A DNA stretch of 64,000 bases from positions 248,001 through 312,000 of the forward strand of contig LATX02000046.1 in the NCBI GenBank assembly GCA_001466705.2, given 5' to 3'. The DNA comes from Moniliophthora roreri (taxonomy: Eukaryota > Basidiomycota > Agaricomycetes > Agaricales > Marasmiaceae). Shown here piece after piece: positions 1-11,122 of this stretch. The translations under genes and the position numbers were made by a program. Each line of letters begins with the position of its first letter. Positions within the stretch are counted from its first letter, which is position 1. The notes under the pieces are model-generated. The model ran no database searches and was not told the DNA's origin. It saw only the letters and a program-made list of their open reading frames with translations.

Positions 1-2
1 CC

Positions 3-335
3 CAGACTGTAATCCCTCTATATCAAAAAGACCGAGGTCAGGCGCTCGTCGAGCTGCCAAATAGTTTATCTGTCCCGAACAGAACCGTCACATCCACATT
101 CCTATGGCGCCTCACTGTCGTCGAAGAAGGCTCCTCTGTTCTTGTCCCACGGCTTAGGGAATTGACTCTCGTCATCCGACTCAACGAATATCGGTTTTTC
201 AGGAGCTTAATGGGAGTCATGTTGTCCAGGCTCAAGTCGCATGTTTTGGCAGGTGTCAATTCTCGTTCGATGGGAGCTGTAAAGTTGCCGAGAGACCTTG
301 AATCACCGGGACTCCTTCAGGATGCCCGCGAATAG
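3..335 (+). CDS. C-terminal fragment of an F-box/LRR-like protein (5' end outside window)
   Basis: An open frame runs from the left edge to a TAG at 333-335 with no stop, giving about 110 codons and no convincing start, so it looks like the last exon of a gene entering from the left. The peptide contains LVPRLRELTLVIRLNEYRF, a leucine-spaced stretch typical of the tails of mushroom F-box proteins, which recruit substrates to SCF ubiquitin ligases. No F-box is visible in this fragment, so the family call rests on the repeat pattern and on general knowledge of agaricomycete F-box genes. The opposite-strand frame over the same bases looks like a shadow. Confidence 0.5.
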   Translation, partial: QTVIPLYQKDRGQALVELPNSLSVPNRTVTSTFLWRLTVVEEGSSVLVPRLRELTLVIRLNEYRFFRSLMGVMLSRLKSHVLAGVNSRSMGAVKLPRDLESPGLLQDARE

Positions 336-797
336 TTGCGAATTTCAGTCATATATTACCGAGCGTCATTCAAACTTCGCTTCGCCGTGCCCTTCTGCAT
401 GTCTCTGTAAAGCTGTTTATGATTCTGCTACTTATGCTTAAATTATCAAGAGTTGTGCCTGTACATTACCATGAATATGAAAGCTTTGTTTGAGATATTA
501 ATCTTTTGGGGTACATGTATAATGGCCTCGACACACGCCAGGGATGCGGGTTGATCACGTCCCTCGCATACTCGCATCAACCTCTCCCCACACGAGTCTA
601 TACCTGTCGGAGTCGAGGTTCGGGCGGATTTCTCAGGTGCCTGCAGAGCTGAAATGACGGAAATTCAATCGTTAGTAAGTTTCGTTGTAATTTGTCGCTT
701 GCTCCCTAATTTCGACAATATTTTATAATGAATGGTAACGGATACTCTAGGTATTGACTCATTCTTTGACAAACACAAGAGATCGAAGCACCCTGGA
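336..797. other. intergenic, 5' flank of the amidase gene
   Basis: No gene is supported here. The amidase frame is open upstream to an in-frame ATG at 732, but similarity to the family begins only at the ATG at 798. Confidence 0.5.
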
Positions 798-3022
798 ATG
801 GCGAAGAACTGGGAAGACATAGTGGCCGAAAAGCGAGCAGCTCAACGCGCCTCGATACCTCAAGCATGGCTGTTGGAACCTGACAAGCTCCCTCCGACCC
901 ACGTACTCGATGTCAATCATGTTCCCACTCAATGCGGTCTCTTTACACCTCTTGAACTAGAAATTACAGCTTCACCCGTTGAAAATCTTCTTTCAAACCT
1001 CTCTGGAGGAAAGTGGTCTTCAGTCGAGGTCACTACAGCCTTCTGCAAGCGTGCAGCAGTTGCACATCAGTTGGTGCGTTTCCCTTCTTGTTACTAGGAC
1101 CTTGTATTGACGAAATATTTTCAGGTCAACTGCTTGACGGAAATCTTCTTTCATGAGGCTCTCAAGAAAGCGGCAGAATTGGACACGTATTATAAGCGAA
1201 CAGGAAAGACTATTGGCCCGTTACATGGATTGCCGATTTCTTTCAAGGATCAGATCAATGTGAAGGGAGTGGAGACCACCGTAGGTGTGTCAGGCTATTT
1301 TCTTTCGTTCACCATAAGGCTAACTAGACGTTCTTGTAACAACAGGATATGTCTCTCGAGTTGGTAACGTGGCCAAGAAGAACGCAATACTCGTCGACAT
1401 CCTTCTTTCACTTGGAGCCGTTCCATACGTCAAGACAAATGTCCCTCAGACGATCATTGTACGCGTATCTTCACGGCATGTCTTTTTATCCAATAACTCA
1501 TCGAATCCAGTGGGAAGAGACCATGAATAATCTGTTCGGAAGGACTTCAAGCCCATTCAATCGATCTTTCACATCCGCAGGGTCATCTGGCGGCGAGGGC
1601 TCTCTCATTGGTACGTTCTTAGTCATTGTGAAGTATGATAAACATACTTCAACTTTAATTGAACACAGGCTTCCGAGGTAGTCCCCTCGGTAAGAATATG
1701 TCGAAAATATATCCCGTGTGTTATGTTCACAATAACCTTCAGGAATTGGTACGGACATAGGAGGGCGAGTATGCCTAATGCTCAGTCTAGCAATGAGATA
1801 CTCAATCCCTCGTTAGGTCTATTCGTGTTCCAGCCGCGTATGCAGGTTTATACGGCTTACGCCCTTCCTATGGACGTCTTCCGTTTGCAGGAATTGACGA
1901 CGCACTTGACGGTCAAAACAGCATCAAAACTGTCGCCGGACCGCTTACGACTAGTATCGAAGGTGTCAAGATCCTCATGAAGAGCGTCATTCAACAGCAA
2001 CCATGGCTGAAGGACCCTTTGGCAGCACGGAAGCCCTGGAACGAAGAAGAATACAAGCTCACTGATCGGAAAGGCGGCGAACGTCTATGTTTTGCTATCA
2101 TGTGGAACGATGAGATGACATTACCTCATCCGCCAGTCGCAAGAGCATTGGAAATGACGAAGAGTGCATTGGTGAAAGCTGGTCATCGAGGTTGGTGTTT
2201 CTCGCAAATGTGCGTCATTGGTGCTGACTTGCAACTCAAAAGTGATTGACTGGAAACCTCTCAAACATGTCGAGCTCTCTAGATGCCTCGTGAGTTCTCT
2301 TTGTCGTCCTGCCCACTCTCAAACTGACGATACTTACAGGGTGACATCTTATTCAGTGGCATAGTAGACGACGTTAAGGCCGACATCGAATTGTCTGGAG
2401 AACCCCTCATCGAGCATATGGCACTCGAAGACCAGACACCCGAACGTTATCGCAAACTTCCGACCAAAAGCAAGTCTGCTTACGAGCTTTGGCAAGCTCA
2501 AAAGCGACAACGAACCTTGCGTGAAGAATACTTGCAGCATTGGAATGAAACCGTTTCTTCAACTGGTACTGGAAGGCCTGTCGATGCGATCATTGCGCCG
2601 GTTTCACCCTTTGCTGGGACACCGCATGGAAAGAACTAGTCAGTCGGTTCCTCCTTTGCATCGGATTTCCAAATTGACGTTTCCCCTTAGCGTCTATGAT
2701 TACACAAATGCGTGGAACGTCCTGGATTATCCTGCGCTGACTATTCCTGTAGCAAAGGTCGATTCGCGTGTCGACAAGAAAGTACCCCGCGAGAAGTTCT
2801 TTAATTCGAGGGATAGGAAGGTGTATGAGAACTGTACGCTCTTCTTGCCTTACTACGCAAAACCTGTAGCTAAAATCTCTCACAGACAATCCAGACGTAT
2901 GGAGTAACGCGCCGATCGCGGTACAGCTGATTGGACGCACTTTGGAGGAGGAGGCCGTGATTGCGATGGGCGAGATCGTGGATTCAGCTCTAAAAAGTAC
3001 TGTTGTACACTTTAAACTGTAG
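798..3022 (+). CDS. amidase (amidase-signature, acetamidase-like)
   Basis: This hydrolyses amides to acid plus ammonia, probably in the cytosol for nitrogen scavenging. The model has eleven exons: 798-1073, 1125-1284, 1346-1458, 1511-1610, 1669-1689, 1743-1764, 1817-2190, 2243-2289, 2340-2638, 2691-2833 and 2886-3022, joining to 563 residues, normal for fungal amidases. The amidase-signature triad is visible: Lys in FKDQ, the cis-Ser region in GSSGGEGS, and the nucleophile Ser in GTDIGGSIR. Exons 5 and 6 are only 21 and 22 nt and encode the strand between the two serines. Intron 6 (1765-1816) uses a GC donor (GCGAGT); the nearby GT choices break the frame. An ATG at 732 would add 22 residues, but family similarity starts at 798. 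The frame is intact, so this is not a pseudogene although raw frames look broken. Confidence 0.88.
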
Positions 3023-4097
3023 ACAGAGTCCGACCCAAACACTGCTGAAAAATGGGCATCAGTTCAAAGTCTAGAGAACTGCCTACGGGGATCAGAGTCT
3101 GTCAGTGCAGCACAATGCCAAACTCACTAGATTACATATTGATGATGGGAGCACTCATGTATGGTATTAAAGGATGATAGAATCGACTGGAATGAGCAGG
3201 TTGAAAGTTTGTATCAACGATGTGGCAGTGCAAGAGGGGCAAAAGAAAACCGTCCAACCGACGGAAACAAAGACAATCGGATTGCTAGGCAATGGAATAA
3301 AGCTCATGCAACAGCTTGCAGCAATGCGGGGATTACGGCGACAAAGCAGATCACCAATTGCTCTATATGTTCCACTGCGACCTCAGCCGCTGGAAAGGGT
3401 GATTACCAGCTGTACACACTTCCCTGTGGTCCGCCCCACCCGTTGCGCTGGCACTGCTGACCACAATATATAATCTTTTCTTCGATTCAGTTAAATGTGC
3501 TGTTTAAGACAAAGCTAGCTCACCCTGTAACACCCAAGCTTTCATGTCGCGTTTCTGGGTCAAGATAGAATTACTGGTCAAGATCGAGCACTTTGAAGCT
3601 GGGTTTGCCAATACCTAAATTAAGGCCAGAAGCTCTGAGAAATCTTCGTCTAGGCTGCTATATTTTTTCACCTTGGGCCCTCCACAGAATCTCCCACGGA
3701 GCGAAACATATTCGGCTGCTTCTTTGCACCTTTGAATACCATTTCAGGCAGAGTGAGGTGGTCAGCGAATACTATAGGTCCATGTAGACCGACGGCTCGG
3801 GAATCACGTCATTTCCGCTAAAATTTGACGATCTGTCAACGACCGACTGCCGTCGGCGCAATCGGCCTTCATAACATGGCCTGGCAGGCGAAGACTTTGA
3901 TGTCGCTCACATCCGGCTTTTATTCTTCAGCAAACCCAGTTCCTGGTACCGACTTCTGTCAATTTGGGACAAACAATGCATTACCGAGAGGTCCAGGACT
4001 TGATGCCAGAAACGGGAAGAACCCTGTGCACCAGTCTCACCTACCCCAACCTTCTTAACGCCTACTCGCATCCTGAATACCTCAACTTTACTCCACC
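3023..4097. other. intergenic, about 1.1 kb
   Basis: Only short unrecognisable frames on both strands. No repeat or RNA gene was seen. It separates the amidase 3' end from an F-box gene on the same strand. Confidence 0.5.
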
Positions 4098-5627
4098 ATG
4101 TCTAGTGCTGGGTTTCTAACTTTGCCAAACGAGTTGTTGTATCAAATTGCGAATGAGGTGCGTTTATGGATCCTCAGAGTCCGTACTTGGTTCTCAATCG
4201 AATCCCGAATAACAGCTAGGAGCTGACTGCGATGCAATGAACTTGCGAGCAACATGCACGCAGCTCAAACTTATTCTGGAACCCCTTGTATTTTCCAGAA
4301 TGACCATCGATACCAGAAAGCATCTGACGATGCTGGTAGACTTGGCGGAGAATCGCACACGAGCAGCCTACGTGCGCAAGCTTCACATCGCCTCGTTGGA
4401 GAACCCTGCTCGGGTATGCGAATGCACCGTGCATGACGGCTCGGAATCGTGGTCGAAAGAATGCTTGGAACTCGCGCTTCGCTCAATGCAAGGCGTAACT
4501 TCACTCAAGTGAGTAGCACCTCTTACCCTAGCATCATTCATTGATACCCCCACATAGCTGGACAATCGACTGTGACAATCCATGTTGGGCTTTGGAGACT
4601 GTGATTGAATGCTTATCTGCCCTCACAACCGTATCAGAACTCTCTGTCTATCTCAAGGGCGCCTGGAGCAAGCCCGGAATCTTTCCTATTCGGAAGATCT
4701 GTCATTTCAAGCATCTCCGTGCATGCAGTATACGGGTTGATGACATCTGTCTTCTTCTTCCCATTACCAAAGCGGTGATTACATCGAACCGACCTCACCT
4801 CTCACAACTGCAACTTGATGGCGGTTTTGCTGATGTAGATCATGGTGCTTTTGACGCCGATCTTTCCCAGCTATTCAATGATACCCCTCCTGGATTCGCA
4901 TCAGCCATCACGCATCTCAGTTTGAGCAAGTTTTTGCTTGGCTCTGCTGCAGGAATGTTACCCCATTTCGGATCCCTGCAGTCGCTACAGCTGAATAGCT
5001 GTGTGCCCGTTGATTTCTGGTCTGCATTCTCCGGGTCCAGAATATGGTTAAGAGAAGTTGTTGTGGACTATGTTGATCAGGCATTCGTGGAATATCTCGA
5101 GTCATACAATGGCCTTGAACGCCTGGGCGTATCCTTCAACGGTATCTTCGTCGGGGCGGGAATGGCAGACAACTTGTCCTCGCGATTTTACCAGAGCTGT
5201 CTACCCCGGCACAAGGACTCATTGAAATCCATTATGATATACCCGAAGACACAGGGTAACTGGTGTTTTGGGAATGACAATGCTAGACAACTCAAGGCGT
5301 GTAGCCGACTAGAAGAGCTGACCGTAGGTGTTAATCTTCTCGACATGGATATGGTGAGTCCTCACTTTCTACTTCTTGAGTACCCGGCTTTAACCGTAAT
5401 TCCAGGAGTCACTTTTGGAGGTTGCCAATTCCTATGCACAATTGCGAACGTTGAAAATTGTACCTAGAGGACCCGGTATTCCGTGGAATCTGAACGCTTG
5501 TGTGGTGGCGAAGTTGGGTATTCTAGATCAGCTCATGTCGGCGCCCAAGTCAACGACCCAAGGTCGTCGGTATGAGATTGAAGTCTTGATTCGTGCAAAT
5601 GACAAAGACCCGTTGTTTATGCGATGA
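4098..5627 (+). CDS. F-box protein with LRR-like C-terminal region
   Basis: Predicted substrate-recognition subunit of an SCF ubiquitin ligase. Four exons, 4098-4157, 4216-4508, 4558-5353 and 5406-5627, join to 456 residues. The N-terminus has the short fungal F-box: LTLPNELLYQIANEL, then ATCTQLKLILEPLVFSRM, where the rest of the helical F-box is expected. The remainder is a degenerate leucine-rich region (for example LERLGVSF, LEELTVGVNLL, LRTLKIVP) as in many agaricomycete F-box proteins. Exon 2 starts at 4216, because the AG at 4220 would lead quickly to a stop. The substrate is not predictable. With the fragment at the left edge this makes two F-box-like genes flanking the amidase. Confidence 0.75.
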
Positions 5628-5852
5628 ACGGACGGTTTATACTCTATATACCCTACTCTACATACCCTACTCTGTACTGTAATAAATCTGGGTCGAACAA
5701 ACGGTGAAAGGTATAATTGAATTCGATGCAATGGAAAATAAGCGCGTTTCTCGGGTATCATAAGCAAGTTCCGTCCGTTGCGGGGAAGCGCCCAACACCT
5801 CTCCTCTCTACCATCTTTTTTCATCCCTACCATCTTTTTTCATCCTATCACC

Positions 5853-7627
5853 ATGTCTTCTCTTGTTTTCCGCACAGCACGTCTGCAGGCGGGCCGTCTT
5901 TCTCGACAATCAGTACAGAAGCTCGCGTCAGGGAGACGTTACGCGTCATTCTACAACCAGGATGTAGCTGGTCTTTCAGAGGACGAAGCTTCAGTGAGTA
6001 CCGCGAGCTCCGGTTACGAAAAGCTGCATATTTACTGATTGACTCCTGCAGTTTAGAGAAGCAGTGACGACCTTTGCGCAGAAAGACGTTGCTCCCCGGG
6101 CAGCGGATATTGACAAGAACAATGTATTCCCCAAAGTGCGTCTACTAGTTCCATCTCATCTCTGTCCATATTCATTTGAAGATAGGAACTTTATCCTGCA
6201 ATGGGAGACATGGGTCTTCTCGGTATAACAGTTTCACCAAAGTATAACGGTCTCGGTCTCGGCTACTTTCATCATTTACTCGCCATGGAAGCACTCTCCG
6301 CTGCATCTGGATCCGTAGCACTCTCATATGGAGCGCACAGCAATCTTTGCGTCAACCAAATACATAGATGGGGTACCGAGGCGCAGAAGGTGCGTTTCTT
6401 TTGAAAAGAAACTTTGACCAATGGTTGTGACGTTGTATAAACACTAAACAGGAGAAATATCTGCCGCCGCTTATCTCGGGGGAACACGTTGGTGCTCTGG
6501 CAATGAGTGAGCCGGGCAGTGGGAGTGATGTCGTTAGTATGAAGCTAAAGGCAGAGAAGGTTGAGGGAGGCTACAAGTTGAACGGGAACAAGTTTTGGTA
6601 TGTCTTGATTTTATTTGGCGTAAAGCATTGGACACTGAGCTACTTGTCATAATACAGGATAACAAATGGACCCATAGCCAACACTCTTGTAGTCTATGCC
6701 AAGACTGAACCCGCAAAAGGATCAAAAGGAATCACAGCTTTCATCGTGGAAAACACTTTTTCTGGTTTCTCCACCGGTCAGAAACTAGACAAGTTCGGTA
6801 TGCGTGGTAGCGATACCTCAGAGTTAATATTCGAGGACTGCTTCGTTCCAGAAGGTGTGTCCCCATTCTCCTCCCGAGGTAGACTAGATTGACATTTGGG
6901 CAGAGAACGTTCTGGGTGAGGTGAACAGGGGAGCTGCTGTTTTGATGTCCGGGTTGGATCTTGAGCGATTGGTACTAAGCGGAGGGCCCCTAGGGTGAGT
7001 GCACCTACGATGTCCTATCTGAAATAGCACGTTCTCAATGAACTGGTGCGCCAAAGATTGATGCAAGCAGCTTTCGACTACGCTGTTGAATATGTTCACG
7101 ACCGAAAGCAGTTCGACCAACCTATCGGCACATTCCAGCTCATGCAAGGTGAGTCTCATCACCGTTGTCTTAGTGAAAAAGGTATTTGACACACAATGTA
7201 GGTAAAATAGCCGACATGTACTCCAAGATGAACGCAAGTAGAGCGTATGTGTACGCTGTCGCGAAAGCTTGTGATAGAGGAAAAATCAGCAGAAGGGTAA
7301 GTGTAATCACATCTGCCTTTTGATTGGCTATTCATCGATGTGCAATATTCAGGATTGTGCTGGCGCTATTCTCTATTCAACAGAGAAGGCCGTAGAAGTT
7401 GCACTCGAAGGTATGCAATGTCTAGGTGGAAATGGATATATCAATGGTTCGTCTTTCCCCTTCCTCAAAAGGATGACTGATCGAATCAAAACCTTTTAGA
7501 TTACCCTATGGGTCGCATCCTTCGTGATTCGAGGTTATATACTGTCGGTGCTGGTACGCAGGAAATCAGACGAATGCTCATTGGTCGGGAATTCAATGAG
7601 GAGTTTAAGAAGGGCGGACTTGCATAA
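5853..7627 (+). CDS. IVD: isovaleryl-CoA dehydrogenase, mitochondrial
   Basis: FAD-dependent oxidation of isovaleryl-CoA to 3-methylcrotonyl-CoA in leucine breakdown. Ten exons (5853-5993, 6052-6135, 6186-6389, 6452-6597, 6658-6854, 6904-6994, 7057-7148, 7202-7296, 7353-7446, 7500-7627) give 423 residues, the usual length. The first roughly 30 residues are rich in Arg, Ser and Leu with no acidic residue, like a mitochondrial presequence. Acyl-CoA dehydrogenase signatures are present: [12 protein letters not shown], the [15 protein letters not shown] segment with the catalytic Glu in the position typical of isovaleryl-CoA dehydrogenase, [15 protein letters not shown], and GGNGYI near the C-terminus. 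The last residues form an FAD/oligomerisation segment ([16 protein letters not shown]). The start at 5853 follows a pyrimidine-rich leader and has ACC before ATG. Confidence 0.93.
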
Positions 7628-8063
7628 GGACTTTTGGTTGTTGATTATAACTGCACATGTACACTATTCCACAACTCTGGAGATGTATGTACAGAGAAGT
7701 ACCTCACATTTAGAGCCATGACTGGTGGAGTCAGGATCGAATCCGGCCGACGGGGCCGTTTACCCTTCCACGTGACATATTTGGGCGCTGGTTCATAACG
7801 TTGGGTAAGAAAACCTACCCAAACTTACCGATTTCAAACTTACAAGGTAAGTCATCAGTAAGTTACATTGTGTAATATGTGAATGTGGCAGTTAGAGGGG
7901 ACGCGCGAAGCGAAGAAAAATTGGGCTCATAATACATATCAGGAGTCGCGTGACTCGGTAACTTGACTGAGCCGTCCGAGCCGCCGGTAAGTCACGGGTC
8001 GCCGGAGCAAAGTTGTTCAACCTAGCGCTGAACCAGTCAGCGACTCTAATATCGAACCTCACC
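7628..8063. other. intergenic between IVD and TFIIF beta
   Basis: No gene. Around 7800-7865 there are several copies of short motifs related to ACTTAC and GTAAGT on both strands, forming small inverted repeats. Their role is unknown. Confidence 0.4.
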
Positions 8064-9264
8064 ATGGAAGAAGTCGTCGAGGAAAAAAAGCCATTTGACG
8101 TCGACCCAGCACAAGATGGCGACTCTCTTCCAGACCCAGACGAGCAGCTGATGCTGGATCAGGGGGGTGGCAGAGTCTGGCTTGTCAAGGTATTGTCTAT
8201 GCAGCCAACCGAATGAACACATTTCACCCGAACACCAATTAGATTCCAAAGCCTCTTATGAAAAGATGGTCTGCAATTGATGCTGAAGACGTTCACCTTG
8301 CAAGCATGCGAGTATACACCGGCGCACCCGGGGAGAAACATCGTGTTCTTCTCTTCTTACCCCCTGTAAACGGCGCACCTCGAGACCCCAACTGGCCTGT
8401 ATTCGGAAATACTGAAGGGAACGTCACCACGGATTCAGAGCCGGATGTATACGAGTTGGATATGGTCAATGATTCGGTGGAGAATGCGCTAGTCGTTGCG
8501 GAACGACCAAAGGACGCTTCGTTTGGGCTGTCGTCATCAGTATCAACCGGACCACCCAATCCTCGAGCTCGTACAACTATCATCTCTGGAAGAATAAGAT
8601 ACGACTGCATGCTTCGGCCTCAATTCAGCGCCAACTACCGCAAGCAAATACGTGAACGTCACAAGAAGTATAACACGCGTGTAAGGCAAATTAGGATGAT
8701 GGAAGACTCTGGTGTACCAGGTGGAAGAGGAGCAATCAACAGGCTGAGCAGTGGTGTAGGTGTTGGCGCTGGAGGCGCATTCAGTGATCTTGTTGTGGGT
8801 GTCTTGTTTCGTCTGTTTCGTGCTTGATCCTCTGACGTCGAGGTTGTTGCACCAGAAAACGAAACCAAAACCAACAAAAGGCAATTTCGAGCGTATGACT
8901 CGTATGCCCAGAAACCAGCTCCTCGATCTCATCTTCCAGCTATTCCGAGAGCAACCCCGGTGGGGTATTAAACCTCTTCGAGAGAAAACACAACAACCCG
9001 AAGTGTATTTGAAGGAGGTTCTGTCTGAGGTAGCTTCCCTGCATCGTAGCGGTGAACACAATGGATTGTGGGAGCTTAAAGACACTTTCAAGGAGGATGG
9101 GGTTCGTCATATGCCTTTTCATACTCTTTTTTTCACTGACAATCAACCATTAGATCAAGGGCGAAGATGTCGCTGGACCTAGCTTCAGTTCCGGAGATGT
9201 AAAGATGGAAGACTATGATGACGATGACGATGAGGAAGACGAGGATATGGAGGAAGTTTCGTAG
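8064..9264 (+). CDS. TFG2: transcription initiation factor IIF subunit beta
   Basis: Small TFIIF subunit, which binds RNA polymerase II and helps recruit it to promoters. Exons 8064-8189, 8243-8794, 8856-9101 and 9154-9264 join to 344 residues. The N-terminal dimerisation part has VWLVKIPKPLMKRW and the later SGRIRYDCMLRP block; the C-terminal winged-helix domain is clear (MPRNQLLDLIFQLFREQPRW, then GIKPLREKTQQPEVYLKEVL), ending in an acidic tail of Asp and Glu. The phase at the last junction was chosen because it gives that acidic tail with a clean stop. Intron 2 lies between the dimerisation and DNA-binding parts. Confidence 0.9.
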
Positions 9265-10563
9265 GGACGCGCATGCTATCACACCATTGCACATAATGTA
9301 CTGTATCATTCTAATCCCCTTGTAAAAATGTAGACTAGAAACATGTCTTGTTTGTGACACTGACAGGGCGTCGAAATCTTGAATCTCAATAGTCTCGTCA
9401 TGAACCAAACGGTACCTTCTCTCCTGTACTCTGGCCCTAATATCTTCTGTTCTGATCCAAGACTCGGTAACCCAGATATGACCACATTGTGTGCCTTAAG
9501 CCCCAAGTGACCCATTTCCTTCAACTGAGAAAGGCAATAAGGACCCGACCCGACTGATCCCAGGGGCAAACGAGCGAGTGCCAATTCAACTCGAGTGGAT
9601 TTGACACAAAGGAGCTTCGTTTCAATCAGCTATACAGGTCTGGCGCAAGGCTAAGTCCGACGTTTTCACCAAGAATGGTCTTCGAGGTTGGTGGAACCAC
9701 TGTTGACTCGGACACCTTATCGACTGAGCATGATCGACAGGGGGCAAATCTGGACGTACCACACCGTTTTCATCAAATCTTGGACTGGCAGAACCTAAAT
9801 GCTTCATAAGATATTTGCTACCATACCGCGTGATGCTGAACAGGTAAATACTTGTTGTGAGCCTCGTGAAATGCTGCTTTTCAGTGATCCCTTGTATTTT
9901 GTGGGAAGCAACTGGGGCGCAATCCGAGAAAAAGGTACAGGCACACGATGAGGCTTGGTACTCCTCGAAGCGCCCTGTTACGGGACCCTATGACAACCCC
10001 CTGTGGTATCTTTAGTACTGACTTTGACCTTGGAAGTATCACTGGCAGTCGGACGCCGGTGGTGGCCATTTTGGACCCGTGTGCGAAGAATATTTTTGGC
10101 AGAAAGAACAAAAAACAATCGCCTGCACCGCGACGCTGCTGTCAAATCGTCCTTCGAGTCAGTGTGAAGATGGAGTACGAGGTGATTTTTTGAACTGACC
10201 GTGCCATAATAGGGGAAGAGCTGGGGAAGGAGGAAGATAAACAGACAGCGCTCGGGACCTGTGCTGTAGAGTCAAGTCTCCTGACAGTGACAAGACTCTG
10301 TGATGAATATCACAGCAGAGCAGTAATGTAACTCCTTGTACTTTGAGAACCAGCATCCCGGGCCACGCATTGTCAGCCTGAGATTCGACAATACTAGGAG
10401 CCTGGAAAATTTGAGTCTGTTTCGATCTGGGAGGACTGAATTGAGATATGTGAGTTCATTGAAATTCTGATTTTCTTCGAATGCTACAACACACATCGAT
10501 GCTCGCGGGGTCAGAGAGGAATAGGAAGAGCGGGCCGCCGCTCGTCCTCACAGCATCCGACCT

Positions 10564-10582
10564 GAATATTCCGGGAATATTC
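10564..10582. promoter_or_regulatory. 19-bp palindrome resembling a heat-shock-type element
   Basis: GAATATTCC, a central G, then GGAATATTC: nine-base arms that are perfect reverse complements. It contains GAAnnTTC units as in heat-shock-factor sites, although the central spacing is one base off consensus. It lies about 540 bp upstream of the esterase start. A regulatory role is inference. Confidence 0.3.
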
Positions 10583-11024
10583 CACGATGGATACAACAGT
10601 GACCCAGAATAGGCAGTTCCTGGGTTTTTCAGGTGTGAAGGCAACACTATCGTAGGTCCCGAAGCCATATGGGTTCTGTGGGAGGCCCGGGATTGACACG
10701 CCAGATGACATCGTGGAATTTGTGGACGGTCCTATTTTTCTTTTTGTCAAGACGTCTGGATTCCACAAGCTCAGAGACTTTCAAGGGACTGAGAGGGTGA
10801 CGTCTCAAGTCGAGGAAGAACAAGCTTCGAAGGACGATGTACACGACAGCTATGTGGGAATCGCGGGATCGTGATGTTTTGGCAACGGCATTGCTTTGGC
10901 TCAAATACGGAAACTATTGTTCTTACAAGTTGACCGTCATGAAGTTCATTAAGTGTCAGCTTCTCATCTCTGATTTGCAGTGCCTGGCCCCCATTTTCTT
11001 CTCGCAGGAACGAGAATCTCTTCA

Positions 11025-11030
11025 TATAAA
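11025..11030 (+). promoter_or_regulatory. TATA box of the esterase gene
   Basis: TATAAA 93 bases before the esterase ATG, at a distance suited to a short leader. Confidence 0.5.
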
Positions 11031-11122
11031 GTCACCTTCACCGACTTCTCTCTTCACCAGTCGTAGTCTCCCGAGCTGCGGACACTGGCGAAGTTGAGCT
11101 CTCATTCTCTCCAATCTTCAGT

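Larger units (their letters stand above)
9265..11122. other. intergenic, about 1.9 kb, upstream of the esterase
   Basis: Short frames on both strands show no family resemblance or consistent splice structure. The distal part contains a palindrome and the proximal part a TATA box, both listed separately. Confidence 0.5.

Noticed and set aside
1107..2907. Amidase as a frameshifted pseudogene
   Set aside because: The many short frames become one clean 563-residue protein when joined at consensus introns, including a GC-AG intron and two micro-exons.
7722..7760. tRNA-like TpsiC loop (GGATCGAATCC)
   Set aside because: The T-loop lacks the usual TTC, and no acceptor, D or anticodon arms can be placed around it.
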